From positions 1-35,385 of the forward strand of contig DASUFK010000339.1 of NCBI GenBank assembly GCA_036274615.1: a stretch of DNA of 35,385 nt, given 5' to 3'. The stretch's first letter is position 1. Each line of letters begins with the position of its first letter. Made by a program: the position numbers and the translations under genes. The notes beneath the pieces are model-generated. The model did not search any database. It was not told the origin of the DNA and was given only the letters and a program-made list of their open reading frames with translations. The DNA is from FEN-1219 sp036274615 (GTDB lineage Bacteria; Pseudomonadota; Gammaproteobacteria; Steroidobacterales; Rariloculaceae). Below, piece by piece: positions 15,083 through 24,324 of the stretch.

Positions 15083-16147
15083 GTGCCGAGTAACCGCCGC
15101 ATCGCCGCCATCGTTGCTTGCCTATTCGCCGCGGGAGCCGCTTCGCTGCCGGCGCAGCCCGTAAGCGCACAGGCCGGCGCGGGCGCCGTGGTCGGCACCG
15201 GCGCCGTCACCACCTTCGTCGAAAACATGGACCGCACGCTCGCCTTCTATCACGACGCGTTCGGAATGGAGGTCCCGCCGTTGCCGGAGTCCGGCGAGCG
15301 GCCCTACAACCCGAGCAACTCGCAGCTGTTCGCCATGTTCGACATCGCGGGCGCGAAGGAGCGGCACCAGTCCGCACGCGTTCCAGGCGGCGACGTACGC
15401 TTGGAGGTCATGGAGGTGCAGAACGTCGCGCACCGCACGATCCCGCTGCGGCTGCAAGACCCCGGGGCGATGACGCTGGTGTTCGTCGTCGAGAACGTGA
15501 GCGCGGCGCTCGAGCGCGCCAAGCGCGCGAGCGCCGCCGTGGTCACCCCGGGCGGCGCCGCCGTGAAGCTCGGGGACGGGACCCGAGCCGTGCTCATCAA
15601 GGACGTCGACGGCCGGTTCATCGAGCTGCGCGAGCTGGCGGCGCAGCCCAACCCGGCGGCCGCCGGATCCGGTATCACGGGCATGCGGCTGTCCATCGCC
15701 GTGCAAGACCTCGCGAACACGGTGCAAGTGTATCGCGACGTGCTCGGCTTCACCGTCGAGGAGGAGCACGCGCTCGGCGCCGACGCGGCGCTCCGCGCGC
15801 TCACCGGCCTATCGAACGCGAGCTTCCGGCGCGCGATCGTGCGCGGGCCGGGCGCGCCGCCGCTGCGGTTCGAGCTCGTGGAATACCGCGGCGTCGAGCG
15901 CAAGGCGCTCGACATGCGGATTCAGGACCGAGGCGCCGCGCGCATCCAGCTGCGGGCCGATGGCCTCGAAGCCCTGGTGGCGAAGATGAAGAAAGCGGGC
16001 CTACAAGTGGTGTCCGTGGGCGGCGCACCCGTGCCGATCCCGCCGAACTTCATGGGCGCGCTGGTGAAGGACCCGAACAACTTCTTCTTGACGCCGATCG
16101 CGCAATGCGACGGCTGCGCGCCGCGGCTCGTGCCCGAATCGCACTGA
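15083..16147 (+). CDS. Exported protein with two VOC (glyoxalase-like) domains
   Basis: A 354-residue protein. A signal peptide (about residues 1-30, ending PVSAQA) is followed by two vicinal-oxygen-chelate domains: residues about 38-187 (FVENMDRTLAFYHDAFGMEV to DGRFIELREL) and about 200-345 (IAVQDLANTVQVYRDVLGF to PNNFFLTPI). VOC domains bind a metal and act as lyases, dioxygenases or binding proteins; metal ligands are only partly conserved (the Glu of FIEL is present in domain 1, replaced in domain 2 by FFLT), so catalysis in domain 2 is doubtful. The GTG at 15083 has AAAGGAG seven bases upstream. It converges on the TonB receptor across a strong hairpin. Its relation to the receptor locus is positional only. 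Confidence 0.88.
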   Translation: MPSNRRIAAIVACLFAAGAASLPAQPVSAQAGAGAVVGTGAVTTFVENMDRTLAFYHDAFGMEVPPLPESGERPYNPSNSQLFAMFDIAGAKERHQSARVPGGDVRLEVMEVQNVAHRTIPLRLQDPGAMTLVFVVENVSAALERAKRASAAVVTPGGAAVKLGDGTRAVLIKDVDGRFIELRELAAQPNPAAAGSGITGMRLSIAVQDLANTVQVYRDVLGFTVEEEHALGADAALRALTGLSNASFRRAIVRGPGAPPLRFELVEYRGVERKALDMRIQDRGAARIQLRADGLEALVAKMKKAGLQVVSVGGAPVPIPPNFMGALVKDPNNFFLTPIAQCDGCAPRLVPESH

Positions 16148-16204
16148 GACTGCCTGCCGCAGGCGCGGCCGTCTCAGGAGCGCGGCTCCGGCCTGACCCG
16201 GGAA

Positions 16205-16232
16205 GCGCGGCCCGGACGTGTCCGGGCCGCGC
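16205..16232. terminator. Bidirectional hairpin between convergent genes
   Basis: GCGCGGCCCGGAC (16205-16217) is exactly complementary to GTCCGGGCCGCGC (16220-16232), giving a very stable stem between the convergent VOC and TonB-receptor genes. No T run follows on either strand, so termination would rely on stem strength or Rho. A weaker nested repeat (CTGAGAC 16144-16150, GTCTCAG 16171-16177) precedes it. Confidence 0.6.
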
Positions 16233-16244
16233 CGTGCCACACCG

Positions 16245-19200
16245 TTAGAACTGGACGTTCAAGCTCACCCACAGACGCCGCCCGAGCGGGTCGTAGTAGC
16301 TCGCGAGCGTCGAGGCGCTGTTGCTGTCGGTCGGGGTTGCGCCGACGACGGCCGGGTCGATGTCGAATACGTTGTCGATGCCGGCTTGCAGCCGGAAGCG
16401 CTGGTTGAAGTCGTAGCTGCCGAACACGTCGTACATGCTCCACGCCTCGGTCGGGATGATCACCGTTCTCGGATCGGTGACGAACGCGCCGTTCTTGACC
16501 TCGGGCAGATAGCGGAAACGCAGGCCGACGTTCGCGTTGCTGCCGGAGAACCGGTAGCCGAAGGTCGAGTTCAGCCGGTAGTCGTACTGACCGCTGTTGC
16601 CGAGCGTGCCCTTGTAGTGCAGGACCGGGTCGGTGGGCGTGGTCTGGGTGTCGAACTTGTCGAGGTAGCTCACCAGATGATTCATGTAGAAGTTGCCGCT
16701 TCCCACGTCATGCTGCCAGTTCACCTGCAGATCCACGCCGGCCGTCTCGATCGAGCCCGTGTTCAAGTACAGCTCTTCGACCGTGCTGGCGGCGCCCGAG
16801 CCCGCGTCGCGATTGATCAACGCGCAGAACCCCTTCGGGTCGTTGATCGAATAGCCGGGGTTCGACGTGCCGTTCGCGTTGAAGCAGTTGCTGTAGATCT
16901 GGAAGCCGTTGAACGTGGCGATCGCGTCGGCGATCTCGATGTTGTAGAAGTCCACCGACGCGGTCAGGTTGTCGAGCCCGCCCGGCCCGTTGAATACGAG
17001 ACCCAGGGTCCACGTCTCGGCCTCCTCCGACTGCAAGTCCGGATTGCCGCGCTGGATGCCGTTGATGCCGGTGAACGGCGTCACGCCCTGCAAGTACGTG
17101 TTGGCCGCGGCGCTGCCCGGCGCTCCGAACGTAGACGTGGTGTTGCCGATGAGCGCCGCGCAGAGCTGCTGCACCTTGAGCTGGTTGGGATTGCTCGCGC
17201 GGTTGCCCCAGGTGGCGTTGGTGTTGACGCCGCACGGATCGGCGCTCGAGAAGGTCGTCTCGAAGATCGTGGTCTCGGCCTGGAACAGCTCCGCCGTATT
17301 CGGAGCGCGATTGGCCCGTTGATACCCGCCGCGCAGCCGCATCGAGTCGGTGGCCGACCAGTCGAAGAGCACCTTGTACGTCCCGACCTCGCCCGCCGCG
17401 CTGTCGTAATCCGACCAGCGGTAGCCGAGCTCGAGATTGAGCTTCTTGACGATCGGCAGCAGCAGCTCGCCATAGACCTCCGACACCTCGGTGCTGCCGG
17501 TCGTGGCGTTCGATACGAACAAGCCGAGCGGATAGTCGAAGATGGTCGACTGCGGGTTGCTGGGCTCGTAGGAGAAGTCGTTCTTGCGGTTGGTCACACC
17601 CGCCGCGAATCGGAGCTCGCCCGCCTTCATGTCGGCGATCTTGCCCTGCAAGTTGGCCTCGAGGATGTCCTGCGAGATCGTCGTCTGCGACTTGTACCGG
17701 CCGAGCATGCCGTTCACGCAGTCCGCGCTGATGGTCGTGGGCCCGCCGGGAAATGTGGGCACGCCGCTGGTGCAGGTGATCTGGTAGTTGCCGCCCACGA
17801 GCTGGCGGTTACCGTTCGCGTCGAGCACCGGCGCGCCGTTCACGTCGGTCAAATAGTTGATGAACGCGTTCGCGCCGAAGTTCGGCGCCGCGATGATCGC
17901 CTTCCACCTCTGCACCGAGGGGAGGCCGTAGTAGACGTTGGTCGCGCTCGTCTCGCCGCTCGAGTAGTAGGCTTCCCAGGTCCAGTCGCGGTTCGGGAGG
18001 TCGCCCTTGAAGCCGGCGAGGATCTGGTAGACGTCGCTGCTGTTGGTGGGACCGAACTGGCCCAGGATGTCGAGCCCGCGGTTCAGCAACCAGGTGCGGG
18101 GGGCGCCGGTGCCCGGCGCACCCACGGGTGCCGGACCGGCACCGTCCGGGTCGAGCTGACGCGAGTCGAGCAGGTTCTGGAGCCCCGCCGGGAGCGGACG
18201 GCCGTCGTTCGGGATGGCTCCGCCCCACGCGGCGCCGACGGCCGGCGGGGGACCCGCGGAGAACGTCGACACTTCGCTGCGCACGAAATTCGCCTGCACG
18301 AATCCCCGCAGGTGATCGGTGATGTCCACGTGCGCCTTGCCGAACGCCGACTTGCGAGTCAGCGGATTCGCGAGCGCGGTATCCATGTAGATCTGCTGGA
18401 GCGTGCCGTCGCGGTTGCGGATGAGCCCGTACATGCCGTCCTGGCCGAACGGCAGCTCGAGCTGCGAGTCGTTGAAGCCCCAGGTTTGGCCCGAGGAGCC
18501 GCGCGCGTACGCAGTGCCGTCCTTGTTGTAGAAGATCGAAAGGCCCGGCGTGGTGACCGGCACCGTGCCGGCCGGCAGCCGCCCCGCGAACAACGCGTCG
18601 AGAGCCGCCTGGGTGGGACGGTTGTTGGCGTCGATCGAGTAGGCGGGCATCGACGGGAAGAAGGTGCCGGCCGGGTTATTCGGATCGTGCCAGCCGTCGA
18701 CGTAGAAGTCGTGATTCTTCTGGAACGACGCATTGCGGTCGTACCATTCGACGCCGAGCAGCATGTTGGCCTTGCCGCTGTCGGAGTTCATGCCGATGAG
18801 GCTCGAGACGCGCGTTTCCTCGCCGTCCCCGGCCTCGGTGGCGCTCGTGTGCAGGTCCACCGAGATGCCTTCGAAGTCGTCCTTCAGCACGAAGTTGACG
18901 ACGCCGGCCAGCGCGTCGGCGCCGTACACGGCGGAGGCGCCGCCGGTGATCGTCTCCACGCGCGCGATGGCCGCCGACGGGATCGTGTTGATGTCGACCA
19001 CGAGCGACGCGTTCGCCGGCTGCGCGCGGCGGCCGTCGATGAGCACCAGCGTGCGGTTGGTGCTGATGCCGCGCAGGTTCAGCGTGCCGACGCCGAGCGA
19101 GCCGACGGGCGACGTCTGGATCTCGCCCACCGCGGTGAACTGACTCTGCGCGGGCGTGAACTGCGGCATCTGGTTGAGGACGGTCTCGACGCTGAGCGTG

Positions 19201-19424
19201 CTCGACTGCTCGAGCCGCTCGCTCTCCACCGTCATGATCGGAGTCGCGGCTTCGAAGTCGCGGCGCGCAATGCGCGAGCCCGTGACTACGACCTCTTCGG
19301 TCCCCGCCGCCGGAGGCGGCTGCGCGTAGGCAGGATGCGAGCCGGCGAAGATCGCCGAGATCGCCGATGCGAGCACCGTGAGCTTGGCACGGTCACCCGC
19401 GTGCAGTTGTACTTTACCCAGCAT
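16245..19424 (-). CDS. TonB-dependent outer-membrane receptor
   Basis: A 1059-residue outer-membrane transporter. A signal peptide ends about residue 34 (PAYAQ). A TonB-box-like segment EEVVVTGSRI follows, then the plug domain (about 55-185, with TVLNQMPQFTPAQ and LNLRGISTNRTLVLIDGRR and the VYGADALAGVVNF loop) and a 22-strand barrel that ends in SLNVQF with the terminal Phe needed for Bam-dependent insertion. The long barrel with wide loops is typical of receptors for large or carbohydrate/peptide-like ligands in Xanthomonadales, Caulobacterales and Sphingomonadales rather than compact siderophore receptors. An AGGGGGGTT ribosome binding site precedes the ATG. It is separated by 139 bases from the 2OG-oxygenase gene upstream, on the same strand as the halogenase locus. 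The ligand is unknown. Confidence 0.95.
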   Translation of the reverse strand: MLGKVQLHAGDRAKLTVLASAISAIFAGSHPAYAQPPPAAGTEEVVVTGSRIARRDFEAATPIMTVESERLEQSSTLSVETVLNQMPQFTPAQSQFTAVGEIQTSPVGSLGVGTLNLRGISTNRTLVLIDGRRAQPANASLVVDINTIPSAAIARVETITGGASAVYGADALAGVVNFVLKDDFEGISVDLHTSATEAGDGEETRVSSLIGMNSDSGKANMLLGVEWYDRNASFQKNHDFYVDGWHDPNNPAGTFFPSMPAYSIDANNRPTQAALDALFAGRLPAGTVPVTTPGLSIFYNKDGTAYARGSSGQTWGFNDSQLELPFGQDGMYGLIRNRDGTLQQIYMDTALANPLTRKSAFGKAHVDITDHLRGFVQANFVRSEVSTFSAGPPPAVGAAWGGAIPNDGRPLPAGLQNLLDSRQLDPDGAGPAPVGAPGTGAPRTWLLNRGLDILGQFGPTNSSDVYQILAGFKGDLPNRDWTWEAYYSSGETSATNVYYGLPSVQRWKAIIAAPNFGANAFINYLTDVNGAPVLDANGNRQLVGGNYQITCTSGVPTFPGGPTTISADCVNGMLGRYKSQTTISQDILEANLQGKIADMKAGELRFAAGVTNRKNDFSYEPSNPQSTIFDYPLGLFVSNATTGSTEVSEVYGELLLPIVKKLNLELGYRWSDYDSAAGEVGTYKVLFDWSATDSMRLRGGYQRANRAPNTAELFQAETTIFETTFSSADPCGVNTNATWGNRASNPNQLKVQQLCAALIGNTTSTFGAPGSAAANTYLQGVTPFTGINGIQRGNPDLQSEEAETWTLGLVFNGPGGLDNLTASVDFYNIEIADAIATFNGFQIYSNCFNANGTSNPGYSINDPKGFCALINRDAGSGAASTVEELYLNTGSIETAGVDLQVNWQHDVGSGNFYMNHLVSYLDKFDTQTTPTDPVLHYKGTLGNSGQYDYRLNSTFGYRFSGSNANVGLRFRYLPEVKNGAFVTDPRTVIIPTEAWSMYDVFGSYDFNQRFRLQAGIDNVFDIDPAVVGATPTDSNSASTLASYYDPLGRRLWVSLNVQF

Positions 19425-19480
19425 GATCGGAACCCCCCTGATGGTCCTGATTGGATCGTGAAGATGCGCTGCGCGGCCAC

Positions 19481-19486
19481 TTTATA
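19481..19486 (-). promoter_or_regulatory. Candidate -10 box for the TonB receptor
   Basis: TATAAA on the minus strand lies 56 bases before the receptor ATG in an AT-richer leader (19425-19563) that stands out from the GC-rich surroundings. A second AT-rich candidate, TATATC, is at about 19518-19523. No -35 match is convincing, so the exact start of transcription is open. Confidence 0.3.
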
Positions 19487-19563
19487 AGCCAAGCGCGTTA
19501 CTTGTTCCTCGGACAGATATAACTAGTAGTGAACATGATTGGCTGTGCCCGGACGGCGGCCGG

Positions 19564-20646
19564 TCAGTCTTCGATCAATTCCGGACGGTCGCGCACGAAC
19601 TGCGAGAAGACCCACTTCTCGCCCCGCGTCGGCGGCCGGCCGCTGTGTAACGTGCGTAAATCGGCTTGGCTGTCCCGGCCCGTGTTGACGAAGAACAACC
19701 CCTCGCCGCGCCGGCCGGCGTGCTCGACACCGAGCTTCGGGAACACCGTGTCGCCTCCCTCGTAGCCTTCGTTGAGATAGACCAAAAAGGTGATCACGCG
19801 GTTACCGGACCGGCGAATCTCTTCGGCGTAGCCGGGGTGCGCCGGGTCGATGAAGTCGTAGTGGTCTTCGATCGTCTCGCCGACCGCGTAGTGCAGCACG
19901 GTCGGGGCCTCCATGTGGCGCGCGGGCTGGCCGCAGCCCGCGGCCATTCGCGCTTGTACCAGGAGATGAACCAGGTCGGCTTCCATCATGTTGAACACCG
20001 CGCACGAGTTCGTTCGCGACTCGTCGACGATGTCGGTCTTGCTGTAGGCGTCGTACACGCGCGCGCGCTTGAGCTTGCGGCGTGCCTGACCGATGAGCCA
20101 GTCGCAGACGGCCCCGCCGACGAACGACGGAAACGCGCAGATCCGCGGATCGTCGTGGACAACCGCTCCGGGAGCGGGGACGAGCAGCGCGCGAAGACCG
20201 GCGTCGTCGACGAGCGCGGGCGCAGCCGCCGGGCTCGTCGGCGCTCCGAGCCGCGGCGCGGCGCCGTCGGCGCCGAGCATGGACCCGAGCACTTCCAGCT
20301 GGGCGCGGGCGGGGTCCCAACCGCGCTCCGCGGCGAGCATCAGCAACCCCAGCGCCCCGCGCCAATCGGGCGGGCCGAACGCGCCGGACGCGTGGACCAC
20401 GGCGAGCCGGTCCGCGGCCTCCGCGCCGCCCATCTTCACCGCGTCGCGGAGCAGGCCCACACCTTGGCGTCGCAGGCGCGGAGCCCGGTCGCCGACGATG
20501 ATCCGCTTGGCGAGCTGCGTAGTGGCCTCGACGTCGCCCCGCTGCGCCGCCTCGGCCAGCTCGTTGATCGCGTCGTCGTGACGCCCCTCCGCGTCGAGCT
20601 CTCGAGCCCGGGCGATCGCGGATGACTGCTGCGCGGCTTCGCTCAA
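19564..20646 (-). CDS. Prolyl-4-hydroxylase-like 2OG-Fe(II) oxygenase with N-terminal helical repeats
   Basis: A 360-residue protein. Residues about 10-125 form SEL1/TPR-like helical repeats (GRHDDAINELAEAAQRGDVE, then LLRDAVKMGGAEAADRLAV, then ALGLLMLAAERGWDPAR). Residues about 165-355 are a P4H-type double-stranded beta helix with Fe ligands His262 and Asp264 (DHYDF) and His334 (LHSG), and the 2-oxoglutarate-binding Lys344 (GEKWVFSQF). Such enzymes hydroxylate protein or peptide side chains, often Pro, using 2OG and O2. The helical repeats may hold the substrate. The start is assigned to TTG at 20646 because TTGA overlaps the halogenase stop (20643) and the repeats begin there; no ATG is nearby. 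Co-translation with the halogenase implies a joint role. Confidence 0.85.
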   Translation of the reverse strand: MSEAAQQSSAIARARELDAEGRHDDAINELAEAAQRGDVEATTQLAKRIIVGDRAPRLRRQGVGLLRDAVKMGGAEAADRLAVVHASGAFGPPDWRGALGLLMLAAERGWDPARAQLEVLGSMLGADGAAPRLGAPTSPAAAPALVDDAGLRALLVPAPGAVVHDDPRICAFPSFVGGAVCDWLIGQARRKLKRARVYDAYSKTDIVDESRTNSCAVFNMMEADLVHLLVQARMAAGCGQPARHMEAPTVLHYAVGETIEDHYDFIDPAHPGYAEEIRRSGNRVITFLVYLNEGYEGGDTVFPKLGVEHAGRRGEGLFFVNTGRDSQADLRTLHSGRPPTRGEKWVFSQFVRDRPELIED

Positions 20647-22154
20647 GAACGCGCGCCCCCGGCCCCGCTTTGGAGCCCCGCGTTGAATGAAGTAGTTCCG
20701 ACCGGCGTGAACGTACGCGGATCGAAAGCCTGCCTCGGGGCGGCCGCGATCTGCTCGAGCGCCTGCTGCGCGCGCGCACGATCCTCGGGGCTCGCTCGCA
20801 CCTTGGCGTATTCGAAGGCATAGCCGTTCAAGATGTCGATCCAGGACACCTCGTTGAACGCCCAGGCGAACGCCCGAACCCTGTTCCATTGGTTCGGCAT
20901 TTCCGCCGCGTAGAGCGCGAGGCGATGCATGAGCCGCTCCGGATACTTTCGTGACGTCTGATGGCGCCAGAATTCGCCGTCGCGTCGAGACGAGAGCAGG
21001 TAGTGCGCATCCACGAAGTCCTGAACGTCGCGGATGTAGCCGAGCATCAGCGCGTTGTACTTGGCAGAGGCGTCGTCGTCGAAATACCGCCCGCCCAGGA
21101 ACCTCGTGAGCAGATCGGCGGAGCTGATCGTCCAATTGAGCCCGGTGGCCTCGAGCGGCTCGACGAAACCGGCGCTCAGGCCGATCGCAACCACGTTCGC
21201 CACCCACGGATGGCGCAACGTGTCGTGGTCGAAGGAGATGTGCCTCACCGCCACGTCGCGCATTCGCTCTTCGCCCCAGTACGCGCGGAAGCTCTTCTCC
21301 GCCTGCTCGGGAGTGCAGAAATCGCCGTGATACACGTAGCCGCTGCCGATCCTCGAGCGGAGCGGTATGGACCACGTCCAGCCGTGCTCGTGCGCGTGCG
21401 CCCGCGTGTACGGGTGCATTTCGGAAGCCCGATCGACGTAAGGAACGTTGGCCGCGACGGCGCGATTCACGTTCGGCTCGTACGGAAGGCTCACCGGCCG
21501 AGCGATCTTGCCGAGCACGGCGCGCGCAAAACCGGTGCAATCGACGTAGAGATCCGCGAGCGCGGTCTTGCCGTCGTCGAGCCCTATCCCTACGATTCTT
21601 CCGTCCGCGGCCAGCGGCTCGATGCGCTCCGACTCGATCACCTCGACCTTCTGGAGATGGCGCTCGAGATACGCGGCGAGCTTCGCGGCGTCGACGTGCA
21701 GCGCGTTGGCCGCCTCAGGCGCGATCAGATTTCGCTTGACGCAGGTCTCGTATGACGTGTGCACGCGCGAGTAGTAGTCCGCATGGCTGTACCGCTGCGG
21801 GTCCTCCAGGATCATCTGCTGGTAGTGGTGCGCTGCGGTGTACGAGCCGCCGTCCGCCATCGCCGTGAACGGATGCCAGTAGTGATCTCCGACGACGTTC
21901 CAGTCGCGGTAGAAGATGCCGCACTTGATCGTCGCGTCGCAGGCCGTGCAAAAATCGGCGAGGTCGACCCCGGCCGCCTGCAATCTCTGCGGCAGATCCG
22001 GCTGCGTGGATTCGCCCACGCCGATGGGCGTGTTGGCGCGCGGGCGGATGAGTCGAATCTTGAGATAGGGACAATACGCGCTCAGCACCAGTGCCGTGAG
22101 CCACCCCGCGGATCCCGCGCCCACGATTGCGACTGAATTTACGGACTGAAGCAT
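20643..22154 (-). CDS. Flavin-dependent tryptophan-halogenase homologue
   Basis: A 503-residue FAD enzyme. It has the dinucleotide-binding GAGSAG (12-17), the GVGEST motif (45-50), a Lys at 77 (ATIKCGIF) aligned with the catalytic Lys79 of PrnA, the halogenase signature WTWSIP (259-264), and a Glu at 335 (EPLEATG) matching PrnA Glu346. These fit a working FAD-dependent halogenase, which turns FADH2, O2 and Cl-/Br- into HOX directed at an aromatic carbon. Relatives next to TonB receptors (for example BrvH-like enzymes) form a branch distinct from the antibiotic halogenases, with unknown native substrates. No flavin reductase gene adjoins. It follows the NTF2 gene by 25 bases and overlaps the hydroxylase by four. 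Function is expected to be modification of an imported or peptide-linked aromatic group. Confidence 0.9.
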   Translation of the reverse strand: MLQSVNSVAIVGAGSAGWLTALVLSAYCPYLKIRLIRPRANTPIGVGESTQPDLPQRLQAAGVDLADFCTACDATIKCGIFYRDWNVVGDHYWHPFTAMADGGSYTAAHHYQQMILEDPQRYSHADYYSRVHTSYETCVKRNLIAPEAANALHVDAAKLAAYLERHLQKVEVIESERIEPLAADGRIVGIGLDDGKTALADLYVDCTGFARAVLGKIARPVSLPYEPNVNRAVAANVPYVDRASEMHPYTRAHAHEHGWTWSIPLRSRIGSGYVYHGDFCTPEQAEKSFRAYWGEERMRDVAVRHISFDHDTLRHPWVANVVAIGLSAGFVEPLEATGLNWTISSADLLTRFLGGRYFDDDASAKYNALMLGYIRDVQDFVDAHYLLSSRRDGEFWRHQTSRKYPERLMHRLALYAAEMPNQWNRVRAFAWAFNEVSWIDILNGYAFEYAKVRASPEDRARAQQALEQIAAAPRQAFDPRTFTPVGTTSFNAGLQSGAGGARS

Positions 22155-22179
22155 AGTGCTCGGCGGAAGGGCCTCGCGC

Positions 22180-24324
22180 TCAGCGCGCGGCCGGACGTCC
22201 GGTCACCGGGTTCGAGTAGTGAAACGGCAGCCGCAAGATCTCGGGGAACGGCGGCCGTACGGGGCCGCGCAGCGCGAGGTCGGGCGGCGACAAACCGCTC
22301 GGCCGCGTGAACGCCGCCGTTTGGCCCGCACGCGCGACCACGCCGACGCCGGGGTCCGAGCCGACACCCGGGTCGGGATCGAACTCGGCACCGGTCGCGA
22401 CCGCGGCCCAGCCGCCGCGATACGGCGCGGCCCACGTGTAGTCGAGGTCCAGCGCCGCGAGCTTCCACACGCCGTCCTCGAGCACGGCCTCGCCCTCGTA
22501 GACGCCCGCTCGCCACTCGCCTTCCGCGCCGAGACGCCCGCCCACCTGTAACACCCGCTGCCGAATCTTCGCGCTCGAGCCGTCGGGAGCGACGTCGATC
22601 ACGGGCTGCGTGGTCTGATGGATCGCGAGCACGCCCGCAGGCCTGCCGTCGCGCGGATAGAGCGCGCGTAGCGCGGCGCGGATCCGCTCCCGGCCCGCGT
22701 AGACGCCGAGCTGCCCGACCTCGTCGGAGCCGTTGGCCGCGAACAGATCGGCCACGTCGTCCCAGCGCATCTCGTCCAAGTAGTAGCTGTGCGCGTTCAG
22801 CAGGTTCTCCGCGGCGTCATAGGCCACCGCGATCGCGGCCGCGCGCTCGGCCGCCGCGAGCCGGTCGTCGAGGGAGCCGGTTCGAGGACCGCGCCAGGGA
22901 TCGTTCGCCGCGCGCGCGCTCGGCGGCGACGGCACCGCGGCGGGCCGCGCGTCATCCGGGTACTGGGGCGGCGCGCCGGTGGCCGGGTTTGCGAAGTGCA
23001 GCGGCGGAATGGAGAACTTGGGGTAGACCGGGTACACGGCCGTCGGCGGCCGGTCGGGCGGAAAATCCTTGCTCGGCGCGGGCACCGGCTCGGCGCTCTT
23101 TGCCCAGCCTTGCGCGTAATCGGTGATGAAGCGCGGATAGAGACGCATCGCGGCGATCTTCCAGACGCCGCGTTCGCTCACGTAGCGGTTCTCGAAGATC
23201 GACTCGCGCCACTCGGCGCGATAAGCGCCGTCGCGCGCGCCGCCCCACTGCACGAGCTCGACGCCGCGCGCCTGCGCGCTCGCGCCGTCCTGCGCCACCG
23301 TAACCAGCGTTTGCAGCTGCAGGTGATCGTTGAGCTCGCCGCGCTTCAGCCCCTGCGGGCCGAACTGCTCGAGCGCGCGGCGGATGCTCGCCTTGCCGGC
23401 GTACACGCCTTGGTTGCCGAGCTCGAGCGTCGCGTCGTCGGCGAACAAGTCGGCGACGTCGTCCCACCGCTTGCGGTCCACGTAATAGCCGTACGCGTGC
23501 TGGAGGTTGGTGACGGCCGCCTCGTCGCCGAGACGCGCCGCGCGCCGCTCGAGATCGGCGACGCGCGCGGCGAGCGCCGCGGCATCGGCCGGAGTTGCGC
23601 CGGCCCGCTGCTCGACCACCGGAGCCGGCGACGGCGTGCCCGCGCGCCGCGGATCGAAGTGCGGCGCGAACGTGCAGTCGCGGAAGTAGTCGTCGCAGGT
23701 GTCGCTCGGCGGCGCGCTCGACGAAGCGCTCGTCGCCGGGGCACGCGGCGTGGTCCAGCCGCGGTCGTACGGGGCGGTGAACTGCGTGGCGTACGTGAGC
23801 TCCGCGATCTTCCACGCGCCGTTCTCGAAGACGTAGCGATTCTCGTAGACGCCGCCCACCCAGGTGGCGTTGCCGCCGTAGCCGCCGAGCAGGGCGAGCA
23901 CGTGCCAGCGGCCGCGCGCGGTTTGGCCGCCCGGATCCAGCGTGACCACGGGTTGGAACACGATGTGCGGATAGATGCGGCCGTCCGCGAGGCCGAGCCT
24001 GCCCTGCCCCACCTGCTCGAAGAACAGCTTGCGGATCGCGTCGCGGCCGACCATCGGGCCCTGCGCGTAGTGCCCCACCCCCTGGTCGGCGAACAGCTCG
24101 GCGAAGTCGTTCCAGAGCCCGAACTCGGCGTAGTGGCCATACGCCGCTTGCAGGCGCTTGATCGCGCGGATGGCCTCGGCCTGACGCACTTGCTCGGCGA
24201 GACGGTCCACGCGCTGCTCGAGCGCCGCGCCCTTCTGCGCAACCGCCGGCGCCGCCGCGAACAGGGCCGCCGCCACGGCCAGGACGCGAGACGGGCCCCT
24301 TGCGACTCCGGCGCGCCGGCTCAT
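22180..24324 (-). CDS. Exported protein with three NTF2/SnoaL-like domains
   Basis: A 714-residue protein. A signal peptide (about 1-29, ending AVAQ) and a coiled-coil-like segment lead into three successive NTF2-like (SnoaL) domains at about residues 45-195, 255-450 and 500-680. Each contains a YxxYxxxxxWDDxADLFA-type motif (YAEFGLWNDFAELFAD, YVDRKRWDDVADLFADD, YLDEMRWDDVADLFAAN), a GxYAG...IRxAL segment, and a VYEN/IFEN...GVWKIA strand. A short linker motif recurs after domains 2 and 3: LHFANPATGAP and FHYSNPVTGRP. Single SnoaL-like domains bind or isomerise small hydrophobic molecules; a tandem triplet is unusual. The ATG overlaps the stop of the upstream gene as ATGA, so it belongs to the same operon as the jelly-roll, halogenase and hydroxylase genes. 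Confidence 0.85.
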   Translation of the reverse strand: MSRRAGVARGPSRVLAVAAALFAAAPAVAQKGAALEQRVDRLAEQVRQAEAIRAIKRLQAAYGHYAEFGLWNDFAELFADQGVGHYAQGPMVGRDAIRKLFFEQVGQGRLGLADGRIYPHIVFQPVVTLDPGGQTARGRWHVLALLGGYGGNATWVGGVYENRYVFENGAWKIAELTYATQFTAPYDRGWTTPRAPATSASSSAPPSDTCDDYFRDCTFAPHFDPRRAGTPSPAPVVEQRAGATPADAAALAARVADLERRAARLGDEAAVTNLQHAYGYYVDRKRWDDVADLFADDATLELGNQGVYAGKASIRRALEQFGPQGLKRGELNDHLQLQTLVTVAQDGASAQARGVELVQWGGARDGAYRAEWRESIFENRYVSERGVWKIAAMRLYPRFITDYAQGWAKSAEPVPAPSKDFPPDRPPTAVYPVYPKFSIPPLHFANPATGAPPQYPDDARPAAVPSPPSARAANDPWRGPRTGSLDDRLAAAERAAAIAVAYDAAENLLNAHSYYLDEMRWDDVADLFAANGSDEVGQLGVYAGRERIRAALRALYPRDGRPAGVLAIHQTTQPVIDVAPDGSSAKIRQRVLQVGGRLGAEGEWRAGVYEGEAVLEDGVWKLAALDLDYTWAAPYRGGWAAVATGAEFDPDPGVGSDPGVGVVARAGQTAAFTRPSGLSPPDLALRGPVRPPFPEILRLPFHYSNPVTGRPAAR

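Noticed and set aside
13818..15170. Longer purM beginning upstream of 14840
   Set aside because: The extra residues come from the GGGACA repeat and non-conserved sequence; PurM family N-termini begin at MKYRVDIDVAN.
16218..19487. 1089-codon open frame on the plus strand opposite the TonB receptor
   Set aside because: It is longer than the receptor but its translation is Arg/Val/Asp/His-rich without domains. The receptor has signal peptide, plug and terminal Phe, so the opposite frame is a GC-bias shadow.
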